From Thermoplasmatota archaeon (GTDB lineage: Archaea > Thermoplasmatota > JAQUQK01): DNA of 7,042 nucleotides. The stretch spans positions 1-7,042 of the forward strand of contig JAQUQK010000094.1 of NCBI GenBank assembly GCA_028716125.1, given 5' to 3'. The position numbers and the translations under genes are program-made. Under the pieces are notes generated by a model, which saw only the letters and a list, made by a program, of their open reading frames with translations, did not search any database and was not told where the DNA came from. Below, piece after piece: positions 1-5,018 of the stretch; within the stretch, counting starts at the first letter, position 1; each line of letters begins with the position of its first letter.

Positions 1-1
1 T

Positions 2-64
2 CCTCTATGGGGTGCATATATTGGAATCGGTTTGGGGCTTAAAAATAGAATTGAAAAAAAATGA
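2..64 (+). CDS. 3' end of a convergent membrane-protein gene (partial)
   Basis: One plus-strand frame is open from the window edge to a TGA at 62-64 and would encode the last 20 residues of a protein. The translation has a hydrophobic, glycine-rich stretch (PLWGAYIGIGLGL) followed by a short basic tail (KNRIEKK), which is what the cytoplasmic end of a membrane protein usually looks like. It would converge on the lipoprotein gene, leaving 7 bases between the two stop codons. A second plus frame also runs from the edge to a stop at 40-42 and has a less protein-like composition. With so little sequence no family can be named, and the call rests on composition and convergent geometry only. Confidence 0.4.
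   Translation, partial: PLWGAYIGIGLGLKNRIEKK
41..61 (-). terminator. T-rich terminator after the lipoprotein gene
   Basis: On the minus strand, 10 bases past the lipoprotein stop codon, there is a run of eight T (54-61) and then a run of five T (41-45). No strong hairpin precedes them. Oligo-T tracts without a stem are the usual intrinsic termination signal in archaea, and the position fits the end of the minus-strand block. The tract lies inside the likely 3' end of the convergent plus-strand gene, where the same bases encode its lysine-rich tail. Confidence 0.6.
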
Positions 65-71
65 GGATTGA

Positions 72-593
72 TTAAGAGTAGAGGACGTCTATCACTAGAT
101 GGAAGTCACATGAAACTGAATCTATCTGGAGAACCACTTCTGCATTCCAGTCTCCAATTGACTTAGGATTCTTTAGTTCAAATGTTTCGCCATTGCTAAT
201 GCTTCCTTTTTCAGTCCCTTCGGCGTCCGTTATGATTGTAACCGCACCGGACGAACCTGCAGGGAGCATTACGTTGGATTGCTCATAGAAAATTTTAATT
301 TTCTTCGCATCGGCGTTTACAGGGAATGCGTAGTTCTTTATGCCCAGGTCAGTATCATATATTCTGACGCTGTCGTTATATTCGGCATGATAGTTGGGTT
401 TTGCAGGCGCAGTCTGGTTTCCACTCGCATTTCCGCCGGTCTGGTTGCCGGTCTCGTTCCCGGTTCCGCCGTTGCTTCCATTGCCGCCGGTTCCATTGTC
501 GGTGCCGTCAGTGCCTTTCTCGCTTCCTACGCATCCGCTAAGCGCTGTCGCAAGCAGGAGCGCAATCGCGAATATTGCCAGCATGCTCTTCAT
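72..593 (-). CDS. Surface lipoprotein with sequon-rich linker, unknown function
   Basis: This encodes a 173-residue protein. The start is placed at the ATG at 593 because it gives a clean lipoprotein signal peptide: MK, a hydrophobic stretch to about residue 17, and the lipobox LSGC with cysteine at 21. An in-frame TTG at 656 would add an implausible basic extension. Residues 22-66 form a low-complexity linker of G, N, T and S with six N-X-S/T sequons (N33, N38, N46, N50, N55, N59), and a seventh follows at N73. Residues 67-173 look like a small beta-rich extracytoplasmic domain, with alternating strands such as VRIYD, KIKIFYE and VVLQIDSV, and no family I recognise. The protein is probably anchored on the outer face of the membrane with the linker as a glycosylated stalk. 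It follows thiL by 66 bases and may have its own promoter. Nothing links it directly to thiamine metabolism. Confidence 0.83.
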   Translation of the reverse strand: MKSMLAIFAIALLLATALSGCVGSEKGTDGTDNGTGGNGSNGGTGNETGNQTGGNASGNQTAPAKPNYHAEYNDSVRIYDTDLGIKNYAFPVNADAKKIKIFYEQSNVMLPAGSSGAVTIITDAEGTEKGSISNGETFELKNPKSIGDWNAEVVLQIDSVSCDFHLVIDVLYS

Positions 594-620
594 TTTATCA
601 AGAGGGTAAATCAAAATCAC

Positions 621-632
621 GTTTAAGTTTCT
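621..632 (-). promoter_or_regulatory. Possible TATA box/BRE for the lipoprotein gene
   Basis: On the minus strand the gap between thiL and the lipoprotein gene contains a purine-rich stretch followed by an A/T element (AGAAACTTAAAC). Its centre is about 34 bases upstream of the ATG at 593, which would give a leader of roughly 8 bases. No convincing Shine-Dalgarno site is seen before the ATG, which favours a short-leader transcript. The match to the archaeal box A is only moderate, and read-through from thiL is the alternative. Confidence 0.33.
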
Positions 633-659
633 TGCTGAACGGCAGGGCGGGCGCAAGCG

Positions 660-1655
660 TCACAAAAAGTGCTCGTATCCGCGGTTTTCAAGCGGCATTT
701 TTTTCCCGTTGCTGTCCAAAAGCATCTTGCGCTTTCCGCCGATTTTTCCAATTATTGCCAGGCGCCCACCTGCCTTTTCGACGGCGCGAACTGCCTTTTT
801 TGCCATATCCTGCTTTAGCGTGCAGACAAGTTCGTAGTCTCCGCCGTAGTAGAGCGCCTGTTCCAGCGCGTTCTTGCCGGTAAGCCGCTCGACTTCCATT
901 GTTTCAGGGGCGATTGGAATTTTAGAAACTTCAATTTCGCAGCCAAGCTTTGTCATCTGGTAAAGAGACGTCGCAAGGCCGTCGGATATGTCCATGCAGG
1001 AAGTGGCTGCGCCCGATTTTGCAAGCGCGATTCCCTCAGCTATGCGCGGCTGTGGTTCAAGCATTGCATTTTCCGCGGTTTTTATTCCTAGATTAGATCC
1101 AAGCGAATAATACCCCGCCGCAGCAGCTCCAAGCCTTCCAGTCACTGCAACAAGGTCCCCTTCTTTTGCGCCGAAGCGCGGCATGAATCTTTCCTTTTTC
1201 ACAAGGCCGAGCGCAGTTCCTGCAATTGTAAGATTGCTGTTTTCCTTGGTATCCCCGCCGATTATCTGCGTGCCGTACGCTCTTGCACAGTCGTCCATTC
1301 CTCTTGCAAGATCCAGCAAAAATTTTTCTTCGGTTTCCCTTGGAAGCCCGAGTGCCATTACAAGGCCAATTGGCCTGCCTCCCTTTGAAGCAACGTCACT
1401 CAGGTTTACTGCAACCAAAAACCATCCTATCTGCCAGGGCGTCGCCTGTCGCGGCACATGGGTTTTCCTGCTGATTACATCGGTCGTAACCAAAAGATAC
1501 TCTTTTCCCATGTCAATTGCAGCACAGTCGTCCCCAATTCCTACTGAAAGCGAGCATTTTGCGCCTTTTTCAGGCGAACGGCGCATGAAAATTTTTGTCA
1601 TTTCCTCTATCGCCTTTCGCTCGCCGATTTTGGAAAGTTTCGCGCCTTTGCCCAT
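660..1655 (-). CDS. thiL: Thiamine-monophosphate kinase
   Basis: ThiL uses ATP to phosphorylate thiamine monophosphate to thiamine diphosphate, the active cofactor, as the last step of thiamine biosynthesis in the cytoplasm. The protein has 331 residues, normal for the family (about 310-340), and appears intact. Family motifs occur in order: GIGDDCAAID (39-48, with metal-binding aspartates), TTDV (57-60), NLSDVASKG (84-92), GGDT (133-136), GDLVAVTGRLGAAAAG (166-181), MDISDGL (221-227), GGDYEL (271-276) and the typical end GYEHF (326-330). These mark the PurM/AIR-synthase-like N-terminal domain, which carries the metal and nucleotide site, and the C-terminal domain. The start is taken at ATG 1655; a GTG directly before it (1658) is the alternative. 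The gene lies 52 bases after the 459-residue pilin-like gene and has a possible TATA element of its own, so its place beside pilus genes looks like simple adjacency. No other thiamine gene is in the window. Confidence 0.97.
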   Translation of the reverse strand: MGKGAKLSKIGERKAIEEMTKIFMRRSPEKGAKCSLSVGIGDDCAAIDMGKEYLLVTTDVISRKTHVPRQATPWQIGWFLVAVNLSDVASKGGRPIGLVMALGLPRETEEKFLLDLARGMDDCARAYGTQIIGGDTKENSNLTIAGTALGLVKKERFMPRFGAKEGDLVAVTGRLGAAAAGYYSLGSNLGIKTAENAMLEPQPRIAEGIALAKSGAATSCMDISDGLATSLYQMTKLGCEIEVSKIPIAPETMEVERLTGKNALEQALYYGGDYELVCTLKQDMAKKAVRAVEKAGGRLAIIGKIGGKRKMLLDSNGKKMPLENRGYEHFL

Positions 1656-1675
1656 CACAAGGTAATTGAATTGCC

Positions 1676-1683
1676 GGATAAAA
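1676..1683 (-). promoter_or_regulatory. Possible TATA box for thiL
   Basis: The 52-base gap upstream of thiL contains the minus-strand element TTTTATCC, centred about 25 bases before the ATG at 1655. That distance would place the transcription start at or next to the start codon, giving a leaderless mRNA. No Shine-Dalgarno-like sequence precedes the ATG, which fits. The element is a weak match to box A, so this is a positional inference. Confidence 0.35.
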
Positions 1684-1707
1684 CAATATCATTTCAGCCA
1701 AGCGGCG

Positions 1708-3087
1708 CTACGTTCCTTTCCAGACATAAAATATGAAGTGCACTTCAAGGCTTCCGAATTTAGCAAAGCTGGCAAGCGAAAGCTTCTCCGATGTGCCTAT
1801 CGCGACTCCTGAAGGTATGGACGGCCCATAGTCGAGGAACGCGGTTCTATGCGCGACGTACATGAACATATTTGCAAGGAACATCGCCTCCTCTTTCTGT
1901 CCGAGTTGGCTCGAAATCACATATGGGAGGTATGTCGTAAGTATGATCGTTCCATTCCCAAATATCGTGTCCCCCTTGCTATCCACCGCGCCGTCGTTTG
2001 ATATTGCAAGCACGTCCTCCATCTTGTCCTTCTGACCTGGCGCAGGCCCCTTGGTGATTACGTGCGAATATGTTTCATCGGGAACTATCCATGTCCTTCC
2101 TGGATCAGTATAACTGGAATAGCTAAGCTTATTCGGAACGTTGAGTATTGGGTGGCCGGTATCCGGGACGTAAATGCCGCCGGAAGCTCCTCTTGTTCCG
2201 GTAGTCAGAAACGGTTCGAGCCAGTTGGCGTTCTGCTGGCCGCCAAGGACTATCAATCTCCCGCCTGCTCTTACCCAATTAGTTATGGCGTTCTTTACGG
2301 CACTTGGGGTTAGTGCGGTCTGGTCTGTATTGGAGCCGACGACGAGTATGTGGTAATAATTGCTCGTAAGGCGCGGAACGAGGTTGTTTTGTATATAGTC
2401 CGACTTGTCCGCAAACTTATCTCCCTGGCGCTCAAGTATTGGTGGAAGAGGCCACAATTGCGTAAGCGGAGGAATGTAAAGCGTGTTAGTGAACTGCGCT
2501 CCAAGCAAGGACACTGCCGTGCTTTCCTCGGTGGATTCTGAAGTTTCCGAAACATCCCAAAGCACGCTTGGCGGATTTGTAAGCGAGCCATAGTTTCCTA
2601 TGTATGCAACTTTCATGTCAGAGATTGCGACCGTTCCATATCCCGTCGTCGAGCCCTCGAATACCGGATATGTCCTTACGTGAAAATCATATCCGGAAAG
2701 CCCAAGCGCCAATTTTGCCTCGGCGTAATCCAGTTTGCGGTTCGTGGGGTTTGCAGAGAGGGCGCATCCTGTCATGGCAATGAACTTGTCGCCGGAGAGG
2801 GTTGAAGAAGTGCTGCTTTGGGCAAGTCCAAGGCGCTCTATCTGCGTCGGCCCGTAGTCCGGGTTCAGGTGCCAGTTTTCAGGAACGCCCGGCGTCGTCG
2901 AAAGAACGGTAAGCGCCTGGCTTGCTTTTGACTTGAGGTCGGTGATTCCCGTATTTGGGGGCACCGAATTTCGAACAGAGGCAAGTATTACTATAAGCGC
3001 CACTGTGAAAACGCCCACCGCCACTATGAATCCTATGAGGTTTTCAACACCCTGGTTTGCGCGCCTTTTTGAGGATCGGTTTTTCAT
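1708..3087 (-). CDS. Large pilin-like protein with Rossmann/GATase1-like domain (paralogue 2)
   Basis: This encodes a 459-residue protein of unknown function, paralogous to the gene just upstream. The start is set at ATG 3087, which gives a basic leader ending in G13, then VENLIGFIVAVGVF and a hydrophobic helix to about residue 37. The layout resembles class III prepilin signals, with cleavage probably after G13. The open frame continues 80 codons upstream but there overlaps the neighbour's coding end, so that part is rejected. Residues 48-145 hold a conserved module with PGVPENW and KLDYAEAKLALGL. Residues 243-292 (YYHILVV, NWVRAGGRLIVLGG) look like a Rossmann or glutamine-amidotransferase-like segment. 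Residues 286-304 are identical in the paralogue. The tail (LDYGPSIPSG, ending YVWKGT) is also shared. A proline-rich insert at about 205-220 and an insert at about 169-185 are absent from the paralogue. No cysteine is conserved between the pair, so amidotransferase catalysis is unlikely. The protein probably sits outside the membrane, in or near a pilus. Confidence 0.82.
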   Translation of the reverse strand: MKNRSSKRRANQGVENLIGFIVAVGVFTVALIVILASVRNSVPPNTGITDLKSKASQALTVLSTTPGVPENWHLNPDYGPTQIERLGLAQSSTSSTLSGDKFIAMTGCALSANPTNRKLDYAEAKLALGLSGYDFHVRTYPVFEGSTTGYGTVAISDMKVAYIGNYGSLTNPPSVLWDVSETSESTEESTAVSLLGAQFTNTLYIPPLTQLWPLPPILERQGDKFADKSDYIQNNLVPRLTSNYYHILVVGSNTDQTALTPSAVKNAITNWVRAGGRLIVLGGQQNANWLEPFLTTGTRGASGGIYVPDTGHPILNVPNKLSYSSYTDPGRTWIVPDETYSHVITKGPAPGQKDKMEDVLAISNDGAVDSKGDTIFGNGTIILTTYLPYVISSQLGQKEEAMFLANMFMYVAHRTAFLDYGPSIPSGVAIGTSEKLSLASFAKFGSLEVHFIFYVWKGT

Positions 3088-3091
3088 AATG

Positions 3092-3096
3092 CCCTC
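3092..3096 (-). promoter_or_regulatory. Shine-Dalgarno-like site for the 459-residue gene
   Basis: GAGGG on the minus strand ends 4 bases before the ATG at 3087 and supports that start over any upstream codon. If transcription begins about 25 bases from the TATA-like box centre, the site would fall at or just before the mRNA 5' end. It would then be useful mainly on longer mRNA reading through from the upstream paralogue. Confidence 0.45.
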
Positions 3097-3111
3097 TAAT
3101 TCTTTTTGCAA

Positions 3112-3120
3112 GATATAAAT
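3112..3120 (-). promoter_or_regulatory. TATA box for the 459-residue gene
   Basis: The minus strand reads ATTTATATC in the 65-base gap between the two paralogues, a good match to the archaeal box A. Its centre lies about 29 bases upstream of the ATG at 3087, predicting a start of transcription within a few bases of the start codon. No oligo-T terminator is seen between the paralogue's stop codon and this box, so read-through and internal initiation may both occur. Confidence 0.6.
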
Positions 3121-3152
3121 GTTGCTTGCTGCATGCCGGATTCGGCGCATTG

Positions 3153-4439
3153 TCATTTCCACACGTAAATGACCATTCGCATCTCTACAAGTCCGTAGTT
3201 GAGGTAATTCACAACAGGAAGCCTTTCGGAATATGCGACGCACGCCCCTGAAGGTATCGGTGGGCCGTAGTCTAAAAACATGTTGCGGTGCGCGCCATAT
3301 ACAAATAGGTTTGCGGTGAAGCGGCATTCCTCTGAGAGTCCAAGGTACTCGGAAAGGTTGTATGCAAGGTATGTCGTAAGTATTACTGTCCCATTGCCAA
3401 ATATTGTCTCGTTCTTGTCGTTTATAACGCCCCGATTTGAGATGGCAAGCGCATCCTTCATGTACCCTTTTTGGCCCGGCGCAGGCCCATAAGTTATTAT
3501 GTGAGAATAAGTTTCATTTGGCAAAATCCATGCCCGTTCAGGATCGGTGTAGCAGTCATAAGAAAGGTGGTTTGGCGTATTCAGGACAGGATGGCCTTTA
3601 TCTGGCACATAAGTCCCGCCGGAAGCGCCCCTTGTTCCCGTGGTCAGGAAAGGCTCAAGCCAGTTTGCGTTCTGCTCTCCTCCAAGCACTACGAGGTTTC
3701 CGCCGCGCTTGACCCATCGCTCAATGGCGCCTTTTATTGCCGCAGGAGTAAGGGCGGTCTGGCCGACTTTTGAGCCAACAACCAGTATTTTGTAGTAATC
3801 GCTGTCAAGAGTTTGCACGAGGGACGTTTCAAGACTGGAAGTGTCCGGAAATTTGTCTCCGCTTGGATAAGTGGAGTTTGCGAATTCGACGCAAAGCGCG
3901 GACACGGTTGCCGATTCGCTCATGGACTCTTCCATTTCAGTCGATCCATCATAATTTCCAACGTACGCCACATTAACGTCATCCAGCCAAAGCGTGCCAT
4001 ATCCGGTTGAAGCCTCATCCTCGAAAATCGGATATGCCCTAAGATGGAAGTTGTAGCCCTGCAATCCCAGGGCGAATTTCGCCTCTTCGTAGTCAAGCTT
4101 TCCATTATCCGGATCCGCATCAAGCAGTGCGTCTGCCATGTTTATGAATTTCTTGCTGGAAAGAGCATACGGATTCGTTTCGTCGGCAAGGCCGAAGCGC
4201 TGTATCTTCGTTCCACCTGCATCTGGATTCTGCTCCCAATATGCAGGTATTCCCGGGGATGACGCCGCAAGAGTTATCGCTTGGTTTGCCTTGCAGTATA
4301 AATCAGTTTTGCCTGTTTCCCTGTATATGGATGTTTTGGCGGCGGACGAGATGATTGCGAAGGCCAGCAAAAATATCCCGATTGCCACTATTATGCCAAT
4401 CAAGTGTTCGATGCCAGAGTCATCATTTTTTAACGGCAT
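3153..4439 (-). CDS. Large pilin-like protein with Rossmann/GATase1-like domain (paralogue 1)
   Basis: This encodes a 428-residue protein of unknown function. A short leader (MPLKNDDSG) is followed by IEHLIGIIVAIGIF and a hydrophobic helix to about residue 34, a class III prepilin-like arrangement with likely cleavage after G9. The rest should be extracytoplasmic. Residues 44-140 form a module with SPGIPAYW, a GLA segment and KLDYEEAKFALGLQGY. Within it, residues 107-119 resemble an EF-hand loop with one extra residue. Residues 214-263 (YYKILVV, RWVKRGGNLVVLGG) fit a Rossmann or glutamine-amidotransferase-like fold, and residues 257-275 are identical to the paralogue. The tail reads LDYGPPIPSG and ends YVWK. 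Five sequons lie in the mature part (N188, N308, N343, N349, N361), against one in the paralogue. The gene follows the 179-residue minor-pilin-like gene by 38 bases and has its own TATA-like box. The pilin-like N-terminus and neighbours suggest handling by the pilus machinery; a secreted, membrane-anchored binding protein is the alternative. Confidence 0.84.
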   Translation of the reverse strand: MPLKNDDSGIEHLIGIIVAIGIFLLAFAIISSAAKTSIYRETGKTDLYCKANQAITLAASSPGIPAYWEQNPDAGGTKIQRFGLADETNPYALSSKKFINMADALLDADPDNGKLDYEEAKFALGLQGYNFHLRAYPIFEDEASTGYGTLWLDDVNVAYVGNYDGSTEMEESMSESATVSALCVEFANSTYPSGDKFPDTSSLETSLVQTLDSDYYKILVVGSKVGQTALTPAAIKGAIERWVKRGGNLVVLGGEQNANWLEPFLTTGTRGASGGTYVPDKGHPVLNTPNHLSYDCYTDPERAWILPNETYSHIITYGPAPGQKGYMKDALAISNRGVINDKNETIFGNGTVILTTYLAYNLSEYLGLSEECRFTANLFVYGAHRNMFLDYGPPIPSGACVAYSERLPVVNYLNYGLVEMRMVIYVWK

Positions 4440-4461
4440 TAGGCCCGTATATCTATTTTTC

Positions 4462-4471
4462 CATATATAAG
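4462..4471 (-). promoter_or_regulatory. TATA box for the 428-residue gene
   Basis: The 38-base gap after the 179-residue gene contains the minus-strand element CTTATATATG, a strong match to the archaeal box A. It is centred about 28 bases upstream of the ATG at 4439, nearly the same distance as at the paralogue. No Shine-Dalgarno site is evident before this ATG, so a leaderless or near-leaderless transcript is the simplest reading. Confidence 0.6.
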
Positions 4472-4477
4472 ATTTAG

Positions 4478-5017
4478 CTAATAAAATTTGTAGAAAATCG
4501 TCTCGAAGATTTCGTTTTTCTCATCAGCAATGTATATATATATGATTGCACCTTCTATTCTTTGATGCCCGGATGCGGAGTTATAGACTATCCCGTCGCT
4601 TGTCTTGTCATAGTTTATGCTAGTGCCGATGTATTCTCCAAGGCTTACGAAGTTCCATTCATTTTTGTCGGACCCCGTGCCATTGCCCGCTAGAAATGCC
4701 CTGAACGTTATTCCGCTTCCTGCCTCGAGTTTCTCGAAAGACGCTGCACTGGAGTTCACGGTTTCGCGAAACGTGGCGTTTGAAACAGGCCCGGAAGCCC
4801 CGTTCTTGCTTGCATTTAGGGCTTTTCCAAATTCCGTGCGTATCACGGCATAGTCTTCAAGCATTGCAGGCTTTGATTCTTCGCGAACGGTTCTTGAGCC
4901 GAGGCCTGCTATCTCCTGGACCGTTATCGATATGGAAACGAATGCCAGTATTATCAATATGCCCGCAAGAAGAAGCAGCTGGCCTTTGGCATCCCTGGAA
5001 AATCCTCTTACTTTCAT
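4478..5017 (-). CDS. Minor-pilin-like secreted protein
   Basis: This encodes a 179-residue protein. A basic leader (MKVRGFSRDAKG) is followed by QLLLLAGILIILAFVSISI, a hydrophobic helix at residues 13-33. Lysine-glycine then glutamine before the helix is the common form of the archaeal class III signal, so cleavage after G12 is likely, though the +5 glutamate typical of major pilins is missing. Residues 34-70 look helical (VREESKPAMLEDYAVIRTEF) and could extend the pilin stalk. The remainder is beta-rich, with four sequons (N68, N80, N88, N112) and a hydrophobic, aromatic end (IFETIFYKFY). The start codon lies one base after the stop of the 384-residue gene and has a good Shine-Dalgarno site, so the two are translationally linked. 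The likely role is a minor pilin or pilus accessory protein. No specific family is recognised. Confidence 0.8.
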   Translation of the reverse strand: MKVRGFSRDAKGQLLLLAGILIILAFVSISITVQEIAGLGSRTVREESKPAMLEDYAVIRTEFGKALNASKNGASGPVSNATFRETVNSSAASFEKLEAGSGITFRAFLAGNGTGSDKNEWNFVSLGEYIGTSINYDKTSDGIVYNSASGHQRIEGAIIYIYIADEKNEIFETIFYKFY

Positions 5018-5018
5018 T

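Noticed and set aside
396..533. The GC-rich repetitive stretch as a DNA repeat or CRISPR-like array
   Set aside because: The repetition is irregular and in frame, and is explained by the G/N/T codons of the protein linker.
279..626. Plus-strand open frames opposite the lipoprotein gene, and similar ones opposite thiL and the pilin-like genes
   Set aside because: They mirror strongly supported minus-strand genes, have unnatural composition (runs of P, S, R, C) and no recognisable motifs or start signals.
594..656. A longer lipoprotein start at the TTG at 656
   Set aside because: It would put 21 mostly basic and polar residues before a typical lipoprotein signal peptide and would cover the probable promoter.
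660..1655. A functional link between thiL and the pilus genes
   Set aside because: thiL probably has its own promoter, and no other thiamine gene or shared substrate is visible, so adjacency alone is not evidence.
3133..3144. Short inverted repeat (GCCG/CGGC with a 4-base loop) after the 428-residue gene
   Set aside because: A 4-base-pair stem without a following T-run is too weak to call a terminator.
3088..3327. An 80-codon N-terminal extension of the 459-residue protein in the same frame
   Set aside because: It overlaps the conserved coding end of the upstream paralogue, lacks paralogue similarity, and would bury the signal-like leader. ATG 3087 has a Shine-Dalgarno-like site and a TATA box at the right distance.
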